DNA of 64,000 nucleotides from an uncultured Collinsella sp. (GCA_900542905.1 UQPF01000004.1:1-64000); one strand, 5' to 3'. Counted from the first letter of the stretch, positions 50,701-59,394 are shown. Translations and numbers: made by a program. Notes: generated by a model not told the origin, from the letters alone.

Positions 50701-52229
50701 TCGTCGCATCGACGCCCGAGCTCGAGCTCGTGCAGATGGGCAGCTTCGGCTGCGGCCACGATGCGTATCTCACCGACGAGATCGCGCGCATGATGGGCGA
50801 GATGGGCTCCAAGGTTCCGATGATGATCAAGCTCGATGAGAGCGACGTCGCCGGTCCCATGGGCATTCGCGTGCGTTCGTTTATCGAGTCGGTCAACCGT
50901 CGTCGCGCGGAGGAGCGTGCCGAGGGCGCCCGGGTGCACGCGGTCCATCCGCTCGACGACCCGTATAAGGTCAAGTACACCAAGCGCGACCGGCACGACA
51001 AGATCGCGCTGGTCCCCAACACCTCCCATGCGTTCTGCAGGCTCATGACCGCGGCGATGCGCAATCAGGGCGTGCGCGCCGAGGCCCTTGATATCGGGCG
51101 CGAGGATGCCATCCGCCTGGGCAAACGCTATGTGCACAACGACATCTGCTTCCCCGCGCAAATCGTGATCGGCGAGGCGCTCGCGGCACTCGAGAGCGGT
51201 AAGTACGACCCGCACGACGTCGCCGTGGTGACTGGCAAGTATATCGGCGACTGCCGCCTGACGCACTACATGCCCCTGCTGCGCCGCGCGCTCGACGACG
51301 CGGGATACGACTATGTCCCGGTGCTCACCAACGACGACGTCGATGCCCACAATGCGCATCCGGGCTTCAAGCTCGGCCTTGGCCCGAGCATCCAGATCGC
51401 CTACGGTCTTCCCATGATCGATGCCCTCGAGGCCATGCTTAGGCGCATCCGTCCCTACGAGCTCGAGAAGGGCGCGGCGGACGCTGCGTTCGACCGCGCG
51501 CTCGATGAGGTTATCGAGGGCATGGAGCGCTCCGGGCTGAGAGGCCAGGCGACGGGCTTCAAACGCGCGCTTGCGATCATGGACGCCGTTCCGTACGACC
51601 GCTCGAACCCGCATCCGACCGTTCTCATCGTGGGCGAGTACCTGCTCAATTTCCATCTCGGCGCCAACCACGAGATCGAGCGCTACCTCGAGGACAACGG
51701 GCTCGAGGTCATCGAGGCGCGCATGACCGACGTGATCCGCAAGACCTATTTCTACAAGCATGCGCAGTCGCGCGAGTTCCACGTCGACCTGTCGCTGCCC
51801 GAAAAGGCCTGGTACGCCACGGCGGACAACCTGTTCGAGCTCGCGCACGACCGTTGCGACCGCCTGGGCGCGGCGAGCCCGCTCTACGAGCCGCCGACGC
51901 GCATGCCCGAGCTCGTGCGCGCGAGCGATAAGATCCTGCACCATACGTTCGATGCGGGCGAGGGCGTGCTGATTCCGGCGGAGATTCTCGAGCACGCCAA
52001 GCGCGGCTGCCGCAACTTCGTGATCCTGCAGCCGTTCGGGTGTCTGCCCAACCATGTCGTGGGGCGCGGGCTCATCCATGCGCTCAAGAAGCAGTATCCC
52101 ACGGCGCAGTTCCTGCCGCTCGACTACGATCCCGACGTGAGCTTCGCCAACGTGGAGAACCGTCTTCAGATGCTCATCATGAACGCCAAGGCGCAGGGGT
52201 GCGGTGAGGCGCATGGCGAGACCGCGTAA
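47790..52229 (+). CDS. giant 2-hydroxyacyl-CoA dehydratase activase-related protein
   Basis: A 1479-residue fusion. Two BcrAD/BadFG (HgdC-like) ATPase domains open it: GLDVGSTTTKVYAM (6-19) with cluster cysteines Cys130 and Cys171, and GIDSGSTTTKFALVD (339-353) with Cys464, Cys468 and Cys503. A cysteine knuckle CRRCNNRC (627-634) plus Cys653 follows. The second half holds a DUF2229 region (VTIGIPRVLEFWDTMPFWSTFF, CFPAKLVHGHI) and a C-terminal dehydratase-subunit-like part (FVILQPFGCLPNHV). Activases inject electrons, using ATP, into 2-hydroxyacyl-CoA dehydratases, but no dehydratase genes are near. The target of such fused forms is not established. It overlaps the TetR gene. Confidence 0.88.
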   Translation: MALLVGLDVGSTTTKVYAMHEDMTEAWWGYRRHGACQTASVRAMLGELAERFPHESLRVAVTGSGARDIATALGASYVQEVVANALAISRFYPQTRCAIELGGQDAKMIFFRTNDKGDIEVADMRMNGSCAGGTGAFIDEMAKLMGVGTESGEFEQLASRGTTVHEVSGRCGVYAKTDIQPLLNEGIPTTDLALSALHAVARQTIGGLAQGIDIEPPVIFEGGTLAYNPTLVRVFREQLNLSDDQVIVPRDPQIMVARGAALSLTDMFASSQPIDLPDAFVRLDKLETVAPASGEGRLAQPFFATPAEQADFTARHGKETPAKGPDAYAPGETVRVALGIDSGSTTTKFALVDEAGELVDSFYASNNGRPLDVAQQGLVSLKNRWETAGVTLAIDAVGTTGYGEELFARAFHADYHTVETVAHARAACACVPDATFVLDIGGQDMKAIWLNHGVLTDIVVNEACSAGCGSFLEGFAKNLGIAVEDIATEAFSSKAPAVLGSRCTVFMNSSVVSEQRRGKGPGDIMAGLCRSIIENVFTKVIRVSNLNRLGDKVVVQGGTFRNDAVLRAFEQYLGKPVTRAPHPGLMGAIGIALLAREECRKGDAGTSFIGLDAVERFEHREFGGVTCRRCNNRCQRAVVAFGDGSLYVTGNRCPRGGAISWDELVREVPAAEELRPQGACEAQAPGTGRDRTAAAPNLFVDREKLLFESYPTVPVSGGRDVTIGIPRVLEFWDTMPFWSTFFSTLGFKVRVSGRSTKAMYERGLAHVTSDTVCFPAKLVHGHIRNLVDAGVDRIFMPIITTVPTENTASTSEWMCAVVKGYPYVMRNSDNPEERFGVPFDTPLFHWYDEGDRNRQLKAWCKETFDIDADLVAKATEQADRAQETFENQLQLRGRQVLENVHEDGGYAVVIASRPYHNDPLVNHELPKLFSERGIPVLTPDAVPGVCNVDLSNSRIDIVNNYHARMLSCAVIVASTPELELVQMGSFGCGHDAYLTDEIARMMGEMGSKVPMMIKLDESDVAGPMGIRVRSFIESVNRRRAEERAEGARVHAVHPLDDPYKVKYTKRDRHDKIALVPNTSHAFCRLMTAAMRNQGVRAEALDIGREDAIRLGKRYVHNDICFPAQIVIGEALAALESGKYDPHDVAVVTGKYIGDCRLTHYMPLLRRALDDAGYDYVPVLTNDDVDAHNAHPGFKLGLGPSIQIAYGLPMIDALEAMLRRIRPYELEKGAADAAFDRALDEVIEGMERSGLRGQATGFKRALAIMDAVPYDRSNPHPTVLIVGEYLLNFHLGANHEIERYLEDNGLEVIEARMTDVIRKTYFYKHAQSREFHVDLSLPEKAWYATADNLFELAHDRCDRLGAASPLYEPPTRMPELVRASDKILHHTFDAGEGVLIPAEILEHAKRGCRNFVILQPFGCLPNHVVGRGLIHALKKQYPTAQFLPLDYDPDVSFANVENRLQMLIMNAKAQGCGEAHGETA

Positions 52230-52902
52230 GGACGCCGATGCGCCCGATGCACGCACCCGTATCATCGAGGCGTTTTGGGAGCTCATCGAGAACAACAGCA
52301 TCTTCGAGCTGTCGGTTGGCGAGGTGACCCGCGCCGCCCAGTGCAATCGCGGAACGTTTTACTACTATTTTCACGATTTCGATGAACTCGTCGCCATCGC
52401 CATAGCCCAGCTGCTGCAGGATAACGAGCTCATCACCGATGCCCTCTGGCATTTTTCGAGCGAGGGCGACCTTTCGGCGTTCGACCGGCGCGACGTCCGC
52501 TGCCTGCTGCGGCGCATCGTCATCACCATGAGGGCGGGTGCCGCCGAGCAGGTCGTGCAGGGCATCCATACGATCATCATCGACCGCGTGAGAGAGATCG
52601 TCCACCCCGACGGAGAAGAGCTCAAGGCAGATTCGAGCTTTGCGGTGGGCTTTCTGGTCTCGGGCATCATGGGCTTTGTGATGGCGGTCGGCTTTGCCCG
52701 GGAGGGCGGCGAGGAGATAGACCTCGAGCAGCCGGGGGACAGCGCGTGCGCGTACCTGAGGGCGGTCGCCATGCAGACGGTGGAAACGGTCGCGCAAGTC
52801 GAGGGCGTCGATACATCCGAGCTGCTCGAACGCGTCTCCAAGGAGGCCGATGCCTATCGCGCATCGCGTGCGACGAGTCCCGACGTGGTGAAAGACGCCT
52901 AG
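52213..52902 (+). CDS. TetR/AcrR family transcriptional regulator
   Basis: A 229-residue repressor type. Residues 1-60 form the TetR DNA-binding domain: a basic start MARPRKD, then TRIIEAFWELIENNSIFELSVGEVTRAAQCNRGTFYYYFHDFDEL, the standard helix-turn-helix with GTFYYYF. The remainder is helical and variable, as expected of the ligand domain, with a hydrophobic helix LVSGIMGFVMAVGFA. ATG 52213 is chosen; a GTG at 52204 is possible. It overlaps the activase gene by 17 bases, so both share a transcript and the palindrome at 47720 would make the pair self-regulated. Confidence 0.9.
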   Translation: MARPRKDADAPDARTRIIEAFWELIENNSIFELSVGEVTRAAQCNRGTFYYYFHDFDELVAIAIAQLLQDNELITDALWHFSSEGDLSAFDRRDVRCLLRRIVITMRAGAAEQVVQGIHTIIIDRVREIVHPDGEELKADSSFAVGFLVSGIMGFVMAVGFAREGGEEIDLEQPGDSACAYLRAVAMQTVETVAQVEGVDTSELLERVSKEADAYRASRATSPDVVKDA

Positions 52903-52927
52903 GGTTTCTCTTGCGGGGCGCCTGTCG

Positions 52928-52955
52928 CGCATCGCGCGGTGAGTCCCGCGATGCG
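52928..52955. terminator. hairpin after the TetR gene
   Basis: CGCATCGCG and CGCGATGCG form a perfect 9-bp stem about 25 bases past the stop. There is no T-run, so termination is uncertain. Confidence 0.45.
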
Positions 52956-53094
52956 GTCATAACCTGCATTCATGTGAGCCGGGTTTATAGATATTCCTCC
53001 AGCTGTTAACATAGACAACCTGTGGGTAAAGAGACAAAAGCGCCGCCGACGGGCGGGCGTTTTGATTTCGATGAACTCATGTAAGGAAACGAGC

Positions 53095-55737
53095 ATGTTA
53101 GATAGATTTACCGATCGAGCGCGCAAGGTCATGTCGATGGCCAAACAGGAGGCGCTCGACCTGCACTCAAATAAGGTGGGCACCGAGCACCTGCTGCTCG
53201 CACTCGCCAAGGAGGACGAGGGCATCGCTGCCGAGGCGCTGCGCTCGCTTGATATCTCCTACGACGACATCATGGACACCCTCAAGGAGGTCCAGACCAC
53301 GGTTCCCGAGCCCAGCGAGGAGACCGAGGCTGCCAAGCTTGCCTTTACGCCGCTCGTCATTAGCGTGATGGAGCGCTCCTTCCGCGTGGCACGTGAGAAC
53401 AACCAGACCTACGTGTCGACCGAGCACTTGCTGATTGGCATCGTCGAAGAGGGTAACGGCATGGCCATGGACATCCTCATGCGCCTGGGTGTGTCGTCCG
53501 CCTCCATCAAAAAGGCTATCGAGAAACTTACCGCCAAGGACCAGGACAAGAAGCGTCCGCTCGCCGGCGCCGGTGCCGGGCGTCCCGGTGCGGGCCTGCC
53601 GTTCTTTAGCGGCTCGGACGCGTCGCAGCAAAAGGGGAGCGGCACCGATACGCTTAAGCAGTTCGCCACCAACCTTACGCAGAAGGCGCGCGACGGCGAG
53701 CTCGACCCTGTAATTGGTCGCGAAAAGGAAGTCCAGCGTATGATGGAGATCCTTTCGCGTCGCACCAAGAACAATCCGCTTATCTTGGGCGACCCCGGCG
53801 TGGGCAAGACGGCCATCGTCGAGGGTCTGGCTCAGCAGATTGCAGCTGGCAACGTGCCCGAGAACCTTATGAACCAGAACATCTGGACGCTCGACCTGCC
53901 GGGCCTCGTTGCGGGCGCCAAGTATCGCGGTGAGTTTGAGGAGCGCCTCAAGAACGTGATCCAGGAGGCCACCGAAGCTGACGACGTCATCCTGTTTATT
54001 GACGAGATGCACACCATCATCGGTGCCGGCTCTGCCGAGGGCTCCATCGACGCGAGCTCCATGCTCAAGCCCGTGCTCGCGCGCGGTGCCTTCCAGATTA
54101 TCGGCGCCACCACGGCCGAGGAATTCCGCAAGTACCTCACCAAGGACCCGGCCTTCGAGCGTCGCTTCCAGACCATCGATGTCGAGGAGCCGAGCGTCGA
54201 GGACACGGTCAAGATCCTGACCGCGCTCAAGCCGCGCTACGAGGAGCACCACCATGTGCGCTATACGCAGGGTGCTATCGAGGCCGCCGCGAACCTCTCC
54301 GACCGCTACATCCAGGATCGCTTCCTGCCCGATAAGGCCATCGACCTCATTGACGAGGCCGGCGCCCGCGCCCGCATCGCCGCCAACCGCGCGCCCGAGC
54401 CGGTGCGCGAGGCCGAGCATCGCGTGGAGGAGCTTAAGGCCGCCGCGCAGGAGGCCACCGAGAGCGACGACATGAACAAGGCCGCCGAGATCACCGAGCA
54501 GCAAAAGGCTGCCGAGATTGAGCTCGCCGAGGCCAAGGCTGCCTGGACGGCCGAGCTCGACGCCAGCCCGCTCACCATCGATGTGAGTCAGATCGCCGAT
54601 ATCGTGTCCGTGACTTCGGGCGTACCGGTGTCCTCGCTTACCGAGAGCGAGAGCCGTCGCCTGCTGCAGGCCGAAAGCGTGCTCAAGACGCGCATCATCG
54701 GTCAGGACGAGGCTGTCGAGGCAGTTGCCAAGGCCGTACGCCGCAGCCGCTCGCCGCTCAAGGATCCGCGTCGCCCCGGCGGCAGCTTTATCTTCCTGGG
54801 TCCCACCGGCACGGGCAAGACCGAGCTCGCCAAGACGCTCGCCGAGTACCTCTTTGGCAGCAAGGATGCGCTCATCAGCTTCGACATGTCCGAGTTCGGT
54901 AGCGAGTTCGAGGTCTCCAAGCTCATCGGTAGCCCTCCGGGTTACGTCGGTCACGACGAGGGTGGCCAGCTCACCAAGGCCGTTCGTCGCCACCCGTACT
55001 CGGTCGTGCTGTTCGACGAGATCGAGAAGGCGCACCCCGATATCTTCAACATCTTGCTGCAGGTGCTGGAGGAGGGCCGCCTGACCGATAGCCAGGGCAA
55101 GACGGTCGACTTCCGCAACACCGTGATCATCATGACGTCTAACGTGGGCGCCCGCGAGATTGCGCAGGATGCGAGCGTAGGCTTTGGCACCACCGGCGAG
55201 CAGGGTCTCACCTCGAGCGAGATCCGCGGCCGCGCGATGGGCGAACTCAAGCGCCTGTTCCGCCCCGAGCTGCTCAACCGTATCGATGACATCGTGGTGT
55301 TCCAGAAGCTCTCGGGCGAGAATCTCACCAAGATCGCGCACCTGCTGGTGGACGACCTGCGTCAGCGTTTGATTGCCAACGGCATGAACATCAAGCTCAC
55401 CGATGCGGCCTATGACAAGATCGTGGCCGAGGGCACCGACCTCACCAACGGTGCGCGTCCGCTGCGCCGTGCCATCCAAAAGCTCATCGAGGACCCGCTG
55501 TCCGAGGAGCTTCTGGCCGGCGAGTGGGGCGAGGGCGATACCGTCCTGTGCGACGTGGCCGATGGCAAGTTTGTCTTTAGCCACGGCACGGGCGAGATCC
55601 CGGCACCGCGTCCGGCGGGCACGCTCGGTGGCGATACCGCCCCGGCGGCACCGCACACCGGCAACGCCGCGCCCGTGAGCGGCGGCGTGACCTCGGGCCC
55701 CGGCGGCATGATGCAAGCCGGTTCCGGCGCGCTGTAG
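53095..55737 (+). CDS. clpC: ATP-dependent Clp protease ATP-binding subunit ClpC
   Basis: A Hsp100 unfoldase, partner of ClpP. The 880-residue protein starts at ATG 53095 (TAAGGA upstream). It has two N-terminal Clp repeats (1-145: FTDRARKVMSMAKQEAL, and GTEHLLLAL / STEHLLIGI), AAA1 with Walker A GDPGVGKT near 232, a short middle domain with a UVR-like KAAEITEQQKAAEIELAEAK segment (about 460-485), and AAA2 with GPTGTGKT near 569. The short middle domain marks ClpC, not ClpB. The Gly/Ala/Pro-rich tail is longer than usual. No CtsR operator was seen. Confidence 0.95.
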   Translation: MLDRFTDRARKVMSMAKQEALDLHSNKVGTEHLLLALAKEDEGIAAEALRSLDISYDDIMDTLKEVQTTVPEPSEETEAAKLAFTPLVISVMERSFRVARENNQTYVSTEHLLIGIVEEGNGMAMDILMRLGVSSASIKKAIEKLTAKDQDKKRPLAGAGAGRPGAGLPFFSGSDASQQKGSGTDTLKQFATNLTQKARDGELDPVIGREKEVQRMMEILSRRTKNNPLILGDPGVGKTAIVEGLAQQIAAGNVPENLMNQNIWTLDLPGLVAGAKYRGEFEERLKNVIQEATEADDVILFIDEMHTIIGAGSAEGSIDASSMLKPVLARGAFQIIGATTAEEFRKYLTKDPAFERRFQTIDVEEPSVEDTVKILTALKPRYEEHHHVRYTQGAIEAAANLSDRYIQDRFLPDKAIDLIDEAGARARIAANRAPEPVREAEHRVEELKAAAQEATESDDMNKAAEITEQQKAAEIELAEAKAAWTAELDASPLTIDVSQIADIVSVTSGVPVSSLTESESRRLLQAESVLKTRIIGQDEAVEAVAKAVRRSRSPLKDPRRPGGSFIFLGPTGTGKTELAKTLAEYLFGSKDALISFDMSEFGSEFEVSKLIGSPPGYVGHDEGGQLTKAVRRHPYSVVLFDEIEKAHPDIFNILLQVLEEGRLTDSQGKTVDFRNTVIIMTSNVGAREIAQDASVGFGTTGEQGLTSSEIRGRAMGELKRLFRPELLNRIDDIVVFQKLSGENLTKIAHLLVDDLRQRLIANGMNIKLTDAAYDKIVAEGTDLTNGARPLRRAIQKLIEDPLSEELLAGEWGEGDTVLCDVADGKFVFSHGTGEIPAPRPAGTLGGDTAPAAPHTGNAAPVSGGVTSGPGGMMQAGSGAL

Positions 55738-55762
55738 GGTGTGGCGACAATTTGATCTGTGC

Positions 55763-55797
55763 AATCGAGGCGCTCTGGCAAGGGCGCCTCGATTTGT
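55763..55797 (+). terminator. terminator after clpC
   Basis: AATCGAGGCGC (55763-55773) pairs perfectly with GCGCCTCGATT (55784-55794), followed by TGT. Confidence 0.8.
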
Positions 55798-55950
55798 AGA
55801 GCTGCGAAGTTATGACCGTTACGCTATGCGGTCCGCCGTTAGCCGATGATGCGAGGGCGCTCGGCGTTTTCGACTGGTTTATGCACGCAAAGTCTGGGAA
55901 TATACAAGTCGCATGTCTTACTGTCTAACCAGTTGCGCCAAGGAGGCACC

Positions 55951-57408
55951 ATGGACTACAAGATTACTGGCTACGAGCCCGCCCAGCTGTTCCATTTCTT
56001 TGAGGAGATCAGCGCGATCCCCCGTGGGTCTGGCAACGAGAAGGGCATCAGCGATTTCCTGGTTGCGTTTGCCAAGGAGCGCGGCCTCGACGTGTATCAG
56101 GACGAGGTCTACAACGTCATCATTCGTAAGCCCGCATCTGCCGGCGCCGAGAATGCCCCGACCGTGATGCTGCAGGGCCACATCGACATGGTGTGCGACA
56201 AGCTTGGCTCCGTTGAGCACGACTTTACGACCGATGGTATCGACCTGGTCGTCAAGGACGGCGTCCTCACCGCTAACGGCACCACCCTGGGCGCCGACAA
56301 CGGCATTGCTGTCGCTCTGATGCTCACCGTGCTCAACGACGATTCGATTGCTCATCCGGCCCTCGAGTGCGTGTTCACCACCGACGAGGAGACTGGCCTG
56401 GTTGGCGCCGAGACGCTCGACAAGTCCCAGATTAGCGCCCGCACCATGATCAACCTCGATTCCGAGGAGGAGGGCGTGGCCACCGTCAGCTGCGCCGGCG
56501 GTGTCGTCGTTACCTACACCTGCCCGATCGTGCGCGAGCACAAGACCGGCAGCACCCTTACGCTCGAGATCTCCGGCCTGCTGGGTGGTCACTCCGGCGC
56601 CGACATCCACCTGGAGCGCGGCAACGGCAACCTCATCATGGCCCGCATCATCGACCGCCTGATGGTCGCCGGCGAGCCCGCCATCGTCAGCTTTAACGGC
56701 GGCACTAAGGACAACGCCATCAACCGTGAGTGCAAGGCCGAGCTGGTCTACACTGATCACGCTGCCGCCGAGGCCGCGGCCCAGATCGCAAAGGGCATCA
56801 TTGCCGACGTCACTGCCGAGCTCGAGGTCTTTGACCCCGGCTTTACCTGCACCGTCGAGATTGCCGACGACGCCGAGGTCGAGGCCATGGATCAGAAGTC
56901 CGCGCTTGCCCTCATCCGCGCCCTGCGTCTTGCCCCTAACGGCGTGATTCGCCGCAACGTCGTCACCGACGGCTCCGTCGAGGTTTCCTCCAACATCGGC
57001 GTGGTCGCCACCTCCGATGACGAGGTCAAGATTATGCTGTCCCCGCGCTCTTCGATCACCTCGCTGCAGAACGAGTTCAAGGACCGTCTGCAGACGCTGG
57101 CCGATGTCCTGGGCTTCGACGCCAAGTTTGAGTTTGAGTATCCCGGCTGGAGCTATGCCGAGCATTCGCCGGTCCGCGAAGTCTTTGTCGAGAGCTATCG
57201 AGAGCTCTTTGGCTCCGAGCTGCGCATCGAGTCCATTCACGCCGGCCTTGAGTGCGGCCTGTTTGCCGAGGCTCTGCACGGCCTGGACGCCATCGCCGTG
57301 GGCCCGACGCTCTCCGATGTCCATACCCCGGACGAGAGCATGGAGCTCGCTTCTGCCGAGCGCTTCTACGAGCTGCTCATCGACGTCCTCAAGCGCCTTG
57401 CCGTGTAA
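55951..57408 (+). CDS. pepD: aminoacyl-histidine dipeptidase (PepD, family M20)
   Basis: A cytoplasmic metallo-dipeptidase hydrolysing Xaa-His and other dipeptides. The 485-residue product shows EEISAIPRGSGNEKGISDFL at the start, the zinc motif LQGHIDMVCDK near residue 75, LGADNGIAVALML, TTDEETGLVGAETL and LDSEEEG, followed by the dimerisation domain and SIHAGLECGLF near 430. ATG 55951 follows AAGGAGG at an ideal distance; the longer reading from 55846 lacks one. It stands alone, converging on hipA. Confidence 0.95.
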   Translation: MDYKITGYEPAQLFHFFEEISAIPRGSGNEKGISDFLVAFAKERGLDVYQDEVYNVIIRKPASAGAENAPTVMLQGHIDMVCDKLGSVEHDFTTDGIDLVVKDGVLTANGTTLGADNGIAVALMLTVLNDDSIAHPALECVFTTDEETGLVGAETLDKSQISARTMINLDSEEEGVATVSCAGGVVVTYTCPIVREHKTGSTLTLEISGLLGGHSGADIHLERGNGNLIMARIIDRLMVAGEPAIVSFNGGTKDNAINRECKAELVYTDHAAAEAAAQIAKGIIADVTAELEVFDPGFTCTVEIADDAEVEAMDQKSALALIRALRLAPNGVIRRNVVTDGSVEVSSNIGVVATSDDEVKIMLSPRSSITSLQNEFKDRLQTLADVLGFDAKFEFEYPGWSYAEHSPVREVFVESYRELFGSELRIESIHAGLECGLFAEALHGLDAIAVGPTLSDVHTPDESMELASAERFYELLIDVLKRLAV

Positions 57409-57463
57409 AGGTTGCGCTAGCAGCAGTCCGAGTCACGTGCTAGCGGATTGCAAATGACATTAC

Positions 57464-57509
57464 GAGAGGGGGCTTTCGAGCGTTTGCGACGGGTGCCCCC
57501 CCCCTCTTT
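57464..57509. terminator. terminator between pepD and hipA
   Basis: GAGAGGGGGC (57464-57473) pairs with GCCCCCCCCTC (one extra C), ending in TTTT. It lies between two convergent genes. The run of nine C is notable. Confidence 0.75.
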
Positions 57510-57537
57510 TGTTTGATAATTGCGAAATTACGGTCAC

Positions 57538-58842
57538 CTAGTCCATTTCTGCCCTGATGAGGTCGAGGGTGCGCTGGCAGTTTTCGCGGACGGGGCCGAG
57601 CATATGCTCGCGCAGGTCCGCCATGCCGGGCAGGTCGGCGTATTCGTCCATGACCTCTTCCATGCAAATGGGTACCTCGTAGGCGAGGTCCATCATGGTC
57701 GCAAAGCAAAACTTCTCGGATAGCCCGGCATCGGTAAGCGCCGCCTCCAGCGCGGGATCGCCCATACCGTGGTATCGGCGGATAGCGCCTGGACCGATTC
57801 GCCCCACACGATTTTCGCCGCCAACGCTCATGGCGAGGCGCGCTTTTCGCCGCATACGTTCGTATGCTAAGCCCGATGCGACATCGTACATGGGTGCGAG
57901 CGCCGCGTTTGTGCCTTTGCCTAGGATGAGCGAGTAGTTTTTAGCGTGTGCGTCAGGCGCTCCGATAATGGCGTTATAGAACAACATATAGGTAAAAAGC
58001 ACAAGATTCATGTGGTGGGGGACTGTGTTAATCAGTCGTTCTTGGATGTCTCGTGTAGTTGGTCCTCCGTCGGCGGTGTATTTCTGGGTTGGCAATACAC
58101 CGAGTGCCTGGCAAAAGTCCTCCTGATGCAGCCTTTCGATATTTCCGCTGCTATTGACCATTCTGTCGTACCGTTCAACGACGAGCGCAGCTTCGTCTTC
58201 AAATGTGCAATAGGAGACGTTGGCAGTTGGAATGCCAACACGCCGAGCTGTTTTCATGCAGACGAATTCGTTTAAGGCCTGATGTTTGAACCCAACGACA
58301 CCATTTTTGAAGATATGGGTAGTGGGGGATGACCCTAGACATTCGCACCATTGTCCATCATGCCAAGCTAGTGCAAATTTGCCTTGGTTGCCGCCCAGGG
58401 ACCAGCTTTCGTTGGAGCCCATCCATGTCTCTCTTTCGTCATCGCGAATTGCTTTGAGCTTGTGAGCGATTTGAGAATTGGTAAGCGGGCGGTATGCTGA
58501 GACCCTGCCGTGGGCGGCATCTAATTGATCGGCTCGACAAAACTGAACGGCCCCCGCGCAGTCAAGACCGATATGGCACAAGAGGGCGACGGGGTTGTTG
58601 GATGCAACGTCATGCTCGGCGGCAATAGCGCGACGCTGCTCTTGGCTGTCGGGCAAAAGGCCAAATAGGAACGGACGGACGATGTTATGGCCATATGTGC
58701 GATTGGAAAGCGGCATTGTTAACGATAGCGGTGCTCCGCGATAGGTTGGGGCGTATACAAAGCTGCAGAGTCCATGCTCGTCTTGCCGGAGAGTGCCGGC
58801 GATTTCGCCACAAATGAGGGTCGCAAGCTCCATTTCTGCCAT
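57538..58842 (-). CDS. hipA: HipA-family serine/threonine kinase toxin
   Basis: A 434-residue kinase toxin of a type II toxin-antitoxin pair; E. coli HipA phosphorylates glutamyl-tRNA synthetase and triggers dormancy. Visible features: the N-terminal barrel with LTMPLSNRTYG and VRPFLFGLLPDS, the Ser/Gly-rich loop WSLGGNQGKFAL (147-158, Ser148 a candidate autophosphorylation site), THIFKN (Lys179, ATP contact), the catalytic APDAHAKNYSLIL with Asp298 and Asn302, and APMYDVAS with Asp320. All key residues are present, so it is probably active. Its ATG directly follows the hipB stop with no gap. Confidence 0.93.
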   Translation of the reverse strand: MAEMELATLICGEIAGTLRQDEHGLCSFVYAPTYRGAPLSLTMPLSNRTYGHNIVRPFLFGLLPDSQEQRRAIAAEHDVASNNPVALLCHIGLDCAGAVQFCRADQLDAAHGRVSAYRPLTNSQIAHKLKAIRDDERETWMGSNESWSLGGNQGKFALAWHDGQWCECLGSSPTTHIFKNGVVGFKHQALNEFVCMKTARRVGIPTANVSYCTFEDEAALVVERYDRMVNSSGNIERLHQEDFCQALGVLPTQKYTADGGPTTRDIQERLINTVPHHMNLVLFTYMLFYNAIIGAPDAHAKNYSLILGKGTNAALAPMYDVASGLAYERMRRKARLAMSVGGENRVGRIGPGAIRRYHGMGDPALEAALTDAGLSEKFCFATMMDLAYEVPICMEEVMDEYADLPGMADLREHMLGPVRENCQRTLDLIRAEMD

Positions 58843-59274
58843 TTATTTCACAACCTTACAGCCAAAGGAGAGGTCTGAAGTGCCGGAAAGGCCTTGCTCG
58901 GCTGCGATTTGGGCCAGCAAGGCACCATAGAAAGCTGGCGTTCCTTGTCGAGCGGGTCGTCTGCCTACGCTTGGCTTTGGCAGGGCATTCGAGTTCGCGA
59001 TAGGGAGGTCCGCTATCGTCATCGGATGTTCGGAGGGCGATGCGATGGAGTCGTTATCGCTTTGCGCAAAGAGACCTATGCCGAGTGCGTTAAAGACGGT
59101 CAACAGCTTGTCGAGCCGAATGCCCGTGGCATCTCCCAGCTCGAGCGATGCGAGCAGGCGCTCCGAAACACCGGCTTTTTTAGCGAGGGCGGCACGGGTG
59201 ATCCCCTGCGCCTCGCGCGCCTGACGCACGTAGATGCCGGCTTGGCGCGGCGTGGTGATGGGAAGGGTATCCAT
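58843..59274 (-). CDS. hipB: HipB-like helix-turn-helix antitoxin
   Basis: A 143-residue antitoxin/repressor. The Xre-type helix-turn-helix lies at residues 10-66 (QAGIYVRQAREAQGITRAAL AKKAGVSERLLASLELG as one fold, then RLDKLLTVFNALGIGL). The C-terminal 75 residues are longer than E. coli HipB (88 residues in all) and Pro/Ala-rich; they may contact HipA. It is translated just ahead of hipA, and three ATGCA-N6-TGCAT boxes lie 15-85 bases upstream of its start. Confidence 0.88.
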   Translation of the reverse strand: MDTLPITTPRQAGIYVRQAREAQGITRAALAKKAGVSERLLASLELGDATGIRLDKLLTVFNALGIGLFAQSDNDSIASPSEHPMTIADLPIANSNALPKPSVGRRPARQGTPAFYGALLAQIAAEQGLSGTSDLSFGCKVVK

Positions 59275-59289
59275 GGCAATCTCCTAACG

Positions 59290-59358
59290 TGCAGACTTTT
59301 GCATATCAGTATGACATGCAAAAGTCTGCATGAAAAGGCCTCATGCAAAACTCTGCAT
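59290..59358. promoter_or_regulatory. HipB operator region (three boxes)
   Basis: Box 1 TGCAGACTTTTGCAT (59290-59304), box 2 ATGCAAAAGTCTGCAT (59316-59331) and box 3 ATGCAAAACTCTGCAT (59343-59358) share ATGCA-N6-TGCAT symmetry. Boxes 1 and 2 are also perfect inverses of one another. They lie directly upstream of hipB on the minus strand, where cooperative binding would silence it. Confidence 0.8.
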
Positions 59359-59365
59359 GAGGCCT
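59333..59365 (-). terminator. mntP terminator overlapping HipB box 3
   Basis: AGGCCTCATGCA (59336-59347) pairs perfectly with TGCATGAGGCCT (59354-59365). On the minus strand it is followed by TTTT. It ends the mntP transcript about 30 bases past its stop and contains HipB box 3 in its stem. Confidence 0.82.
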
Positions 59366-59394
59366 CATACGGACGTTTAGTTTTGAAGGGTGTT

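Noticed and set aside
53036..53075. hairpin AAAGCGCC.../GGCGGGCGTTTT as a terminator or regulator in the clpC leader
   Set aside because: Pairing is irregular, with several mismatches; it could be an attenuator, but the evidence is too weak to list.
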